DNA of 64,000 nt from Campylorhamphus procurvoides (Eukaryota > Chordata > Aves > Passeriformes > Dendrocolaptidae), in assembly GCA_013396655.1 (NCBI GenBank), contig WBMV01000462.1:781635-845634 (forward strand), written 5' to 3'. This document shows positions 54,610 to 64,000 of this stretch, piece after piece. The notes below the pieces were generated by a model. That model did not search any database. It was not told the origin of the DNA and was given only the letters and a program-made list of their open reading frames with translations. The stretch's first letter is position 1. Every line of letters begins with the position of its first letter. Position numbers and translations under genes: made by a program.

Positions 54610-54750
54610 CAAGGTTTATGCATATGTAGCCAATGTAATACAATTATACATTAATATATAACTAACAGTCATGGTAATACAACATTACAGTAGGTAGATT
54701 ATCCCATCTCCTGTAATTTATTATTGTTATTTGTAATCCATTAGTGTCCA
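54610..54750. other. AT-rich island in intron 1
   Basis: Contains TACAATTATACATTAATATA and several TAAT words, plus TTATTGTTATTTGTAATCC, within GC-rich intron. No repeat family was recognised. Confidence 0.25.
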
Positions 54751-56581
54751 GAGCTGAACCCGGGTCAGAGTGCAGTGTCCTGGCACACTTTTGCTCACCC
54801 TGGCAGGAGTGGGAGGACGGAAGACCCTCCTGCTCCGGGGCCAAATCCTGACCCAATGTCCTGACACAGCAAGTCCTAGGCACAGACCTGCCTTCCCACT
54901 GGCACCAAGTCTGCTCTCCCAACAGAGACATCCACTGACACTGGATAAAGCCACAAGGCTTTGCCCACCTGACACTCCCCTATGCCCTGTCCCCAAAATG
55001 CTGTGGCCAAACAGGATGAGGGGCTCAGCAGGTATCTGGGAGGGGTATCTGGCAGCCCTGGGGCCAGACCACTGCCTCACCATCACCATGGAGCCCTTCC
55101 AGTTGCCTTTGAGGAGAAAGAACAAAGCCCAACTGGTTTCGCGCAGCCACCAATTAATCTTGATCGACACCACCCTCCATAGTGAGTCATCCAGCCGAAG
55201 TCAATTTACATTTTTATTAAATCACACAGGAAAATTAGAAGCATTATTACTTCCCTCCGATTCAATACTGTTCTGTGTTCCCCCACCATTCACCGTGTGG
55301 GAAAACATCCCGGCATCTCCAGTTTAACTGTTTCTTCCCAGCACTCCCCACCCCAAAGCATCCCTTTTGCAAAACCTCAAAATAAATCAGGCTAGCCTTT
55401 GTAGGAAGGCAGCACGAGAGAAACCAGATCCCTCAAGATAAAGTGGGAGAGCCAGTGATGCTGCTCCCCAGAAAAGGGGATTGGGTGCACCCCTGGACAC
55501 CTCAACTGATCCAGGCAGCCCCAGCCATCCAGACCCTGAGGGGACCCAAACTGCTGTTCTGTTCCACAGGGACTGATCCTGCCACTTGTGCCACCACCAC
55601 AGCCCTCACACAAAGCTGGATCTACCCCAGGAAGTTCACGGGGAGGGAAAGGCAGATCTGCCTGCACCGCAGCCTCCGGGTGATCAATACACATTTATAT
55701 CCATCCTTAAACTCATCCCATTCTGCCATGTCTGCTGCGCACAAGATTATATCACCCTCCCTGCTGCAACACAAGTATCTAAATTCAACATCAATTTATT
55801 TATGGTCCCCACATGACACAAGTAGATCTGTGAGAGAGCAGGGAATGCATCTTCAGAGAAGGATAAAACTGTGTCTGTGCATCAGCGAGACCAAAGGGCT
55901 TCCCTGGGAGCAGCCGGGTGTGTAGTGCACAACTCCACGCTCCTGGGGCTGTTCAGTGGGGCAAAACGAGAGGAAGATTCTCCTGGCACTGCTAGAATTA
56001 ATATTTGCTTGAAAGGAAAGCCCAAAAGCTCCCAGTGGGATCACGACTCAGTTCTGCTGGGCACAGGGATGGAGAGTCCTTGCTTTGAGGAGCTCTTAAT
56101 GTGACTGGGTCAGAAAATTATTTCACAAGGATGAATGCTCCTGAGATGGAAGCATCTCCCAAGGATGCAAAGTCCGATCAATTTGGACTGTGCTTCCTGT
56201 GAACAGAGCAAGAGGAAGGGGGGGAATTTCCATCTTGCGATTAAATTCCAAAAATACTGCATTTTTCTCCTAAATCAGAACAAAAGCACGGTTTGAAATC
56301 TCTGCGCTTCCTGCCAGTGGGGAAGATTCCAAGTTTCAACCACACTCTTTGCAATTCAATTAGCTGTGTCCTACACAAGGACTGAAATCCCAAAATCCAA
56401 GCAACAGGAGTGTGAGTGGAGCCTGTGCCTCCCACCACTTCCATACATCGCATCCAAGCTCTGATCCCTGCTGCTGTTTGCAAACCCATCGCTGCAACTC
56501 TCCAAGCTCTGCTGCTGCATAAAAATAGAGGGTTTGGGGTGCACGCAGAGCTGGTTACTGCAGGCAGGGCATCCATGAGCT

Positions 56582-56672
56582 CATGGCACAGGGATGTCAC
56601 AGAACAGGGTTGCCATGGCTCAGGGATGTCACAGCATAGGCATGCCCATGGCACAGGGATGCTCACAGCAAG
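56582..56672. repeat. Three-copy tandem repeat, 32-33-bp unit
   Basis: The word CATGGCACAGGGATGTCACA or a close variant starts at 56582, 56614 and 56647. The third copy is partial. No gene product is implied. Confidence 0.75.
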
Positions 56673-57059
56673 CCAAGCCTTTTGGAAACACGCTGCTGTC
56701 GAGCCCCAGCTTTGCAAACCCCCAGCACAGCCCTTTCCGCCTCTCCAGGCTCTCTCCTCTGTCAGCTCCACACGGATCTGCTGGCTCAGCACGGCAGCGC
56801 CTGCCCCCTCCCCACGGCTGGAAGAAAAGCCATGAGCAGAGACAGCAGAGGGAATCCCCTCTCCAGCTGCATCCCCCTCCCATTCCCGGCAGGCACGTTC
56901 CTCCTCGGGGGGCAGCCACGATGCAACTTCGGATTTCCCAGGCTGCCTGAAAAGGGCTTTTCGTGAATTCCTCCGATGCCTGCAGCGCTTCTGAAGTCCT
57001 GTTTTTCCACTCCAGCAGCCCCCCCCTCCCTGTTTTCCTTCTCCGGCTGCTGACCCAGA

Positions 57060-57320
57060 TTTCATAATGAATGAATCCATGCAGCGCTCTTCAGACTTTA
57101 ATTATTTTTTCACTTTTTCTCATCATACATTATGCATCAATAATAAAAAAAACCCCAGAAAACAACCCACCACAGCACAATTAATTTAAGCCTGAATGGT
57201 TAACTCCTGCCTATCACTAATCGCAGAAGTGTCTGGCAATTGCAGCTCTTATTTTAGACCTTGCCTTAATGTCAGGGATGAAAACAAACACATTTTAAGA
57301 GGCTGCAGTGGCCTAGACAG
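57060..57320. other. AT-rich island in intron 1
   Basis: Contains CATAATGAATGAATCC, TTTAATTATTTTTTCACTT, CATCATACATTATGCATC and AATTAATTTAAGCC words. It is sharply AT-rich relative to both sides and ends close to a minisatellite. Candidate conserved non-coding element. Confidence 0.32.
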
Positions 57321-57439
57321 CAATGACAACTAATGTATTTCTTCATGAAAGCTGCTTTTTTAGGCTATTTACAGCGAGAACCTGCCACATACCTGCCCCT
57401 TCTTCCCCTGTTCTCATCCACAAGGGAGTCCTGCACAGT

Positions 57440-57740
57440 TCAGGCAGGATGGCAGTGGGATGCTGGAGGGCAACAGGATGAACAATTGCAGTGGGATGAA
57501 GGGTGGCAGTGGGATGCAGCAGGATGAGGGATGGCAATGGGATGCAGAAGAGTAGTGGGATGCAGGAGAGCAAAGGGATGCAGGAGGGCAATGAGATAAC
57601 AATGGCAATGGAATGAAGGAGGGCAATGGGATGCAGGAAGGCAGCAGGATGCAGGATGGCAATAGGAAGCAGGAGGGCAGTGGGATGCAGGATGGCAATA
57701 GGAAGCAGGAGGGCAGTGGGATGCGGGATGGCAACAGGAT
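57440..57740. repeat. Minisatellite, about 18-20-bp unit (GGGATGCAGGAGGGCAAT)
   Basis: Roughly fifteen imperfect units of GGGATGCAGGAGGGCART fill 300 bp. At the right end a 36-bp higher-order unit (57655-57690) is repeated at 57691-57726 with one change, a sign of recent expansion. Minus-strand frames translate it into monotonous Pro/Ser/Leu/Ile/Cys strings that are not proteins. Confidence 0.92.
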
Positions 57741-58159
57741 CTAACACAGTGCCCCTGCTCATCCTCACAGACTCTGCTCCCCGTGCCTGGTGGGTGCCAT
57801 TCCCAGGGCTCACGCTCCCAGAGCAGGCAGTGCTGGGCTCCCACAATGCTGAGCCCACACGCAGCGCCCGCCTCTGCGACCTGGAGCACTCTGCAAACAT
57901 TCATGAATGAACGCTCGGGCAGCCCGGGGGAAGGTTATTATTAGCCAGCCTGGAGGGCTGAGCAGCACAGAGATGTTTTCCTCTCCACTCTGTCGGCTCA
58001 GCCCTGACGCTTCCCAAGGGGTGGCACAGAGCGGAGCCAGCACAGCACGGGGTGCTCTGGAGCATCCCAAGCATTCCCCCATCCCATAGGAAGGACCACG
58101 GGGCAGATTAACACCCCGACACCGTGACAGCTGATTTTTGGCACAAGTACAGCGATCTC

Positions 58160-58320
58160 CTCTCAGCAAAGAGGTCCCAGCGGATGAAGCGCTTAACCAC
58201 AAACCTAATTACTGCCCTCCTCCCCGCTCCTCGCGCCTGCTGCCAGCGGAAGGCCGGATTTCCCTGCGCCTTCTCCCCGCTCGTGGCTATTTCTGCCGGC
58301 CGAGAGCTCAGCCAGAGTGA
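58160..58320. promoter_or_regulatory. CpG-rich patch in intron 1
   Basis: CpGs are frequent (for example CCCCGCTCCTCGCGCC, GCCGGCCGAGAGC). No RXRA exon 1 or core promoter was found. May be a regulatory element. Confidence 0.25.
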
Positions 58321-59178
58321 TGCTGCCTCAAGTCCAGCTGCAGAGAGGACCAGGAATTTGTATGGACAGAAGTTACACACTAATGGCTGGTTCATCCCAC
58401 CAAGGCCCTGCTGGGAGAGGCATGGAGGAGCTCGGAGGGCCTTATTTTGAAATCACACATCCATCCCTCCCTCTACTCCCCAGCACTGGCTCCTGGTCTG
58501 GGAAAAGGCACCTTTGGGCTGGCACATCCATCCTGCCAGGGCTCAGCACCCTCCACAGTGCCTGGTGCCTCACCAAGCCTGCCCGACTCAAAAGGCAGCC
58601 ACAGCACAAGCAGGACCAAAGGAAGCTCGCAAAGTTCCTGTGGGATCCCACCCAGAGAGTGGGTGGCACTGGGTGAGGGAGAACCCCACCAGCTCTTCCC
58701 AGTGGAGATGGGGCAATGGGGTGGCAGGAACAAACTTCCCCCATCCCCAGGACAGCAGGGGCATTGGTGGTGACCTCCCAGCTCACAACCAGCAGGATGA
58801 CGTCTCTTTTCCCAAGGGATAAGATTTTAATCCCTCCACCTCTCAGGCCAGGGAAGTTCCTGAGCCAACCCTCCTGAGGTGGGCACACGGGGGATGCCGT
58901 GGGCTCGGGGGCTCTGCCAGCTGTGCCCACAGCCCTACCTTCCATGCAGGGCCAGAAACATATCCCTGGCTGAAAACCAGCTCTGGACCACTTCTGACCT
59001 TTCCAGCTGAAATTCCAGCCCTCCTGCAGGCACAGGCAGCGCTGTCCTGATTTACGGATGGGCAGGATCTGCCCATCTATCTGCCAAGCTGTTCAGGCAG
59101 CCCTGCCTACGCAAGTCCCTTCAGAAAAAAAACACAACACAGGCAAACACAAAAGGGCCTAATTTGATCATATTCCTC

Positions 59179-59201
59179 TGACCTAAAGGCACCTTTGACC
59201 T
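59179..59201 (-). promoter_or_regulatory. Cluster of AGGTCA nuclear-receptor half-sites
   Basis: On the minus strand, AGGTCA (59201-59196), one spacer base and AGGTGC (59194-59189) form a DR1-like site with 11 of 13 matches to AGGTCANAGGTCA. A second perfect AGGTCA follows at 59184-59179. DR1 sites are bound by RXR homodimers, PPAR:RXR and HNF4. The spacing of the outer half-sites is not standard. Confidence 0.3.
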
Positions 59202-59394
59202 AAATTTCCACCGCGGGTTGGAATTCACCCTCTGCTGGCAAAGGATTACAGGAGAAAAGAGCCGTGTGTGCACGGAGAGATGCACAATCCTGCTGCCACA
59301 CGGTGCCAGGGCCTCTGCCTCCCACCCTGGGCAGAGGGGAACGAGGACACAAACCCCCAGCACACCCTACCCAAGCCTAAAAGCGCCTGAGTGT

Positions 59395-59450
59395 CTCAAT
59401 TTATGTAAAGTGGAGCTAATTTCATATTATCATATGATATTAAAGCAGCC
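59395..59450. other. Short AT-rich segment
   Basis: The words CTAATTTCATATTATCATAT and GATATTAAAGC stand out from the flanks. Short, and with no recognised repeat identity. Confidence 0.18.
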
Positions 59451-60932
59451 TACCTCTCTCTTCCATCCCCTGTGCAAAACCTGTGAGTGGAGCTATGAGA
59501 AGCATATGGAAAAACATCTCCCAAGCACAAACATCCACCTACAGCATGAGCTGTCGAAAGCCAGAGAGCGATCCAAGAGAGGGGGATCACAAAAGAGGTT
59601 TGAACCAAAAGCAAACAGTCTTGTGTGTATTTTTTCCTCTCAAAAACACCCAGAAACTGAAGCTCTGCCTAAACACATGCCTTGCATTTTTGCTCCTTCT
59701 GGCAGTTTAAAGGCAGCTCGCAGCGTTTGCCGGTTTTGTTATTAAGGTAACAGCCAGAATTATCTCTACTCTGTCATTAGGAGCAGGTTTCCATCCCTTT
59801 CAAGCCAGCCAGGCTCCCAGAGGTGAGGAGAGGCTCTGACAGAGGCAGGAGGGTTTGGTGGGTGCTCGAGCGGACCACAAGCTGCCCCTGTGCCGTGGCT
59901 CGGCTGCAGCATCCTCTGAGTTTGTCAACACCTTTGCAAGAAGTTTCCTGGAGAGAAGGGAGAAAAGAGATTACAAAGTGCTGACAAGCTCATGGGATGT
60001 TTCTGAGATGCCCTGCAAGCTGTCCAGGGGCTGCATGGAGAGCAGGGATCCCATGGCACAGGATAGTCCCTGTTTGGCTGCGGGGATGAGACCGTCAGGT
60101 CATGCTGAGCTGAGTCACCTGAACCTACCAATCATCTCATCAATCCTTCTGGCAAGAGGAACAAATAATCCTCAGGGAAAGCTGTTTTGGAGGCTGCTGC
60201 ATTGTTCTTGGCACTGCTTGGAGAGCTTCAATGCGCTAGAAAATCCCAAGCATTTTAATATTGCCAGGATATTTGTTCGCAGGATGACTAGCCCCGCCAC
60301 AAAATGGGATCCAGCCTTTGTGGAGGCAGCCCATCACAAGGACACTTCCTTACTGCCTTTTTAATGTCAAGAGACAGAGTGGGGGTCACCTCCTGCACAG
60401 GGTGTCACAGCCACAGGAGTCTGTGGACACAAGACCCACCTGGCCTGGCTGAGAATTGTCCATCAGGAGCTGGACCAGCCCTAAGCCATCAGGGTGGGAT
60501 GAGCAACCAGTCACTTGCTCAGCACGGCTGTGGGTCCCCAGTGTGGCCATGTACCACAACCTCCCCCTCATCCCTGGAGAGCCACCAGGTTCCATTAGAC
60601 TAGAGGGTTAATCCTCGCCTTGTTCCCACACCACCTTGCTGTGCCCTTTCCCAGTGCCAGCCCCAGCCACCTCCCGTGTTGACTCTGGCTGTTGGCACTC
60701 ACATCTCTTCCTTGGGGCCACCTCACAGGTGGTCAGACAACGCCGGCAGCCTGTTTTCCCTTGGCCCAGGGAAAAACACCTAATTATTATTCTTTTTCTT
60801 CCCTTTCTTCTATTTTAAGATCAGAGGCCTAAAATTAGCTCTGCTTGCACAATGGGGCTCTGAGATTTAATCCCTTCCCAAAAAGCTGACAAAAATAAGT
60901 TGTGTCATTTCTACAAACGTCTCAGGCCGCCA

Positions 60933-60960
60933 AAGTAAGTAAATAAACAAACAAATAAAC
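60933..60960. repeat. Imperfect tetranucleotide repeat (AAAC/AAAT)
   Basis: A run of AAGT, AAAT and AAAC units. Simple repeat. Confidence 0.7.
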
Positions 60961-61494
60961 AGAAAGTGAATGAGGGCCAAACCACTGTGTCCAGAGGGAT
61001 TTAAAAATAGCTGCACCTGCACCAACTCATCTACTGCTCCCAGAAAGGAGCCTGAGCCCTCGGAGCCCTCTCCCTCTGCAAACCCTCCTCTGTGCTGTGG
61101 GTACCACAGATGCTGCTCAGATGCTGCTGCTGCTTCTGGGGACCACAGCGAAGAGCCAGCAGACAAAAGATTGTGTGTGTGGGTGGTGGTTACTGAGAGC
61201 ACCGTGGCTACGGCTGCCTCCCCCTAAAACACACGTGGGGATGGAGCAGGCAGAGAGATGCTCAGGCTCCAGAGCCCACAGGGTGCAGTTTGCTTCCCCA
61301 GAAAAATGGATAGGAATCTACAGTGGGATGTGACCCTGCCATGCCCCAAGCCCCAGGTGACTGTTCACCACATCAACAGGAGCAGAATCAGCCCCTGGCT
61401 GGAGTCACAGCCCTGAAGTTAATGCACCTCGACGCTGGGTGCACGGCTCCTCCACACCTCAGTGCCTCAGTCTGCAAAGTGGGGTAATCACACA

Positions 61495-61585
61495 GACCTA
61501 GCTCACAGCAAAACAATTAGTTAATATTTGTAAAGTGCCCTGCAGTTAATTAATTGCCATTAACTCATTAGCCAGATTTTGACCT
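61495..61585. other. AT-rich, TAAT-rich segment in intron 1
   Basis: Contains CAATTAGTTAATATTTG, GTTAATTAATTGCC and CATTAACTCATTAGCC words within 90 bp. Such dense homeodomain-type cores in GC-rich intron make it a candidate conserved element; no repeat signature was seen. Confidence 0.28.
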
Positions 61586-62260
61586 CCTAAGCCCAGCTTT
61601 AAGCCCTGCCCTGCAAGGCAGGGGCTGGTGTGCTCAGCCAGCTCCGTGCGTGCAGAGCCCTTGCACAGCTCGCTGTACCAGTGCCCAAGCAGCACTACCT
61701 GTGCTTCTCAGGGTGTTCCTGCACAGCTGCACAAGACCATCCAGCCATGCCACCAGTACCTTGCCCAGCCTTCCCAGGGATGGCTTCAGGGCTGTCCCTG
61801 CAGGGCTCCGGCCACCACGCTAAGCCCTGCCCGGCTGTGCGTGCGGGAGCTGAATGGGCACACCAGGGGCTGGGGAAATGGAAGCAAACACCCATCTGGC
61901 CCTGGATTACCTGCCATATGCTTCCCATACGAACGTGTCTGCCTGCAGCTCAGCACAAGGGGGGAGCACATCTTCCCCTGCACCCCCTCATGTCCTGTGC
62001 CCATCGCCCATCCCTCCCTGCAGCATTCCTGCTGTGCTGGCGCCTGCCAGAAAGCAGCAGGGTGAAAACCTGACAGCATGGTGAGTGTGGACATCCACGT
62101 CCCCTCCCTGTTCACATACACCCATGGCTGTCTCCCCATCATGAGCGATGTCCTTTCCTGATAGAACATCTAGCATCACCTGAGACAGCACTGGGTGGAC
62201 ACAGCACATGACTGCATCCCTGCAGCCAGTGCCACATCCCCTCTCAATCAGTGCACAGAG

Positions 62261-62520
62261 CCCAGTCTGGTCACCCTATGCTGGCTCTCCAGGATGCCCA
62301 TGATGGGCAGAGCTCAGTCTGGCCATCCCACACCAGCTCTCTGAGACACCCACGGTGGGCAGAACCCAGTCTGGCCACCCCATGCCATCTCCCCAGGATG
62401 CCCACAGTGGGCAGCATCCAGCCCTGGCCACCCCATGCCATCTCCCCAGGATGCCCACAGTGGGCAGCGTCCAGCCCTGGCCACCCCACGCCATCTCCCC
62501 GGGCCACCCGCTGCGGGCCA
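62261..62520. repeat. Five-copy minisatellite, 52-53-bp unit
   Basis: Copies start near 62261, 62313, 62365, 62417 and 62470. Each carries CCAGTCTGGCCACCCCATGC and GGATGCCCACAGTGGGCAG or variants. Copies 3 to 5 are most alike and copy 1 is most diverged. Open frames on both strands through it (for example 62251-62583 plus and 62271-62588 minus) are translations of the repeat. Confidence 0.92.
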
Positions 62521-63942
62521 GCAGCAGCCCGGCACGCGAGACCGTGGCCCCGGAGCAGCCAACAACAACAAACTCGTGTGTGAGCCACAAAGGGAAAAAC
62601 TCAGCGAGGAAACAATATTCAGCTCGACTCTTCCCGAGCGTGTATTGTAAATAACGCCGCGTATGGGTTTGTTTTATTTGTTTTAATTATGAAAACACAG
62701 CCCGGATTGTCCTGCTGGCTTGGGCAAGCTCTGTTCTGGGGCTGGGGAAGCGAGTGAGCACCCTGTGGAGCCACTGCAGCCGGCAACCCTACAATAAACA
62801 ACGGCCCCACTGCCCCTCACCAGCCCTGTCACTGCCCCTGGGGAGCTGTGAGCTGAGCACGACCCTCAGAGGAACCTTATTGCCCTGCCAGGCTGAGCAC
62901 AGCACCGTGCCCGTGGCCAAGAGCCAGTCCAGGTGGCATGCAGGGGCCAGTGGTGCCAGTGCCCTGCAACAGCTCCACAGTTGGGAGGGAAACAAGCACC
63001 CAGAGACAGGAATATTGCACATTTCAATGGCTGTTTCCAAGGCAATCATGTATCTGGGTCCATCAGTCCTGCGTGTCAAAGCCTTTCCGAGATGCTCATC
63101 CCTTCCTTTTTTTCCCCCCAACTATCTTAACACCTGTTTTTCTCACCCCACATCTCTATCACTGCTGCTGTTGTCCTGACACACCAGTGCCATTGCTCCA
63201 CAATCCTGCTGTGGATGTTGGGGGATGGCGCCAAGCAGGAGGCAATTTCTGAAATTATTTTCTCTGCGTCAGAACGAGCCTTTCCTTCTCTCTCTTCCTC
63301 CTCCTGATCTAGTCCGGGATGGAGGGTCCAGCCCTCACCTCCCAGCATATCCACCTTGGTGCATGCTGGGCCAGGAGAAAGCCAAGCAGCCCAAAGCCGA
63401 GACAAGCTTCAGACACAACCAAGTTAAAAATACATATTTTTCAGACTAAAGTTCAGTCCCCAAATGGTAAGAGAATCCAGGAAAAATGCAGCAGGCCCGG
63501 CTGGTGGACGGCTTCCAGCACGAGCACCTCCCTTCGGAGGAATCCGGCGAGGAGTCTCGGCTAATCCACCCAGGACACACCAGCATTTCTTCCTCATATT
63601 ATTGGGTTGGGGCTTTTTTTTTTTCCTCTTTCTTGTTTTTTTTCCGTGTGCTCAGCAGATTTGATATTTGGTGGGAAGGCACTCGCAGCCACAGGGGCCA
63701 AACTGGGGTGCTGTGCCAGAGGGGATGGAGGGATCCCCCCAGATCACTGCATGCTCCTGGCACCAGCCCAGGGACTGCAGGTAGGAGTGGCTGGAAAGGA
63801 AAGGACCGGTGCAAGAGCCTGGAGCACCACTCATGTGCTTGGCACTCACACTAAACAAACACACAGCATTATCCCCTGCCTCGGTTCCCCTTCCCTCAGA
63901 GGTGTGCTGGGTGGGGGAGAACACGAGCACTTTAAGGGAACA

Positions 63943-63957
63943 AGGTCACGGAGGTGA
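63943..63957 (+). promoter_or_regulatory. DR3 element AGGTCA-CGG-AGGTGA (vitamin D response element type)
   Basis: Two direct half-sites spaced by three bases. The first is the consensus AGGTCA and the second is one base away (AGGTGA). DR3 is the preferred arrangement for VDR:RXR heterodimers. Motif evidence only. Confidence 0.4.
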
Positions 63958-64000
63958 CACAGACAGAACTCCCAACATTCCAGCAGGACAGGTCCCCAAG

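Larger units (their letters stand above)
12517..64000 (-). other. RXRA: RXRA intron 1, partial (at least 51.5 kb)
   Basis: Upstream of exon 2 (to the right) I found no exon 1: neither a MDTKHF-like start nor a convincing CpG-island promoter with a donor in the right phase. RXRA is known to have a very long first intron in mammals, so the simplest reading is that all of this is intron 1 and exon 1 lies beyond 64000. It holds CR1 fragments, four tandem-repeat loci, AT-rich islands and CpG patches, listed separately. Stretches between these features appear to be plain intron. If a promoter exists inside the window, its right part would be intergenic instead. Confidence 0.75.

Noticed and set aside
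57343..57910. Repetitive Pro/Ser/Leu/Cys-rich frames that look like a repeat protein
   Set aside because: They are translations of the minisatellite in several frames, not a conserved coding sequence.
62251..62590. Repetitive frames on both strands resembling a Trp/Gly-rich repeat protein
   Set aside because: They follow the 52-53-bp tandem repeat exactly and occur in several frames at once.

Overview
The window looks like avian nuclear DNA. It is moderately GC-rich and almost entirely non-coding. It carries several 3'-truncated CR1 (chicken-repeat) LINE fragments, has short GC-rich minisatellites, and holds parts of one vertebrate gene. That gene is RXRA, the retinoid X receptor alpha, read on the minus strand. 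Three coding exons are supported by protein identity, splice signals and continuous reading phase: exon 2 (12251-12516, N-terminal A/B region), exon 3 (7619-7769, end of the A/B region plus the first cysteine pair of the DNA-binding domain) and exon 4 (6720-6899, the rest of the two zinc fingers). Joined, they give an uninterrupted frame from the split codon 10 to the split codon 209. I did not recognise any other protein-coding gene, RNA gene, CRISPR array or prokaryotic-type system. The many long open frames are chance products of GC-rich, stop-poor sequence.

Layout, left to right: 1-6719 is intron 4, with exon 5 and the ligand-binding-domain exons beyond the left edge. It contains a CpG-island-like patch near 3.2-3.5 kb and a CR1 remnant. 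Exon 4, a 719-bp intron 3 and exon 3 follow. Intron 2 (7770-12250, 4,481 bp) has a CpG-rich stretch, an enhancer-like AT-rich patch and the best-preserved CR1. Exon 2 comes next. From 12517 to the right end is intron 1: at least 51.5 kb with no coding exon found. I could not find exon 1, which should hold the start codon and about ten residues, so it probably lies beyond 64000.

Intron 1 alternates GC-rich stretches, tandem repeats (41.2-41.7, 56.6, 57.4-57.7 and 62.3-62.5 kb) and discrete AT-rich islands rich in homeodomain-like TAAT/ATTA words. Those islands look like candidate conserved non-coding elements, but conservation cannot be judged from one sequence. Some motifs are notable because RXR is itself the shared partner of many nuclear receptors: a perfect inverted repeat of GGGTCA spaced by 3 (49363-49377), a direct repeat spaced by 3 (63943-63957), a cluster of AGGTCA half-sites (59179-59201) and a full palindromic cAMP-response element (38875-38886). 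These are motif matches only.

No undescribed biological system was found. The most useful leads are the internal CpG-island-like patches, the AT-rich islands and the nuclear-receptor motifs in intron 1.
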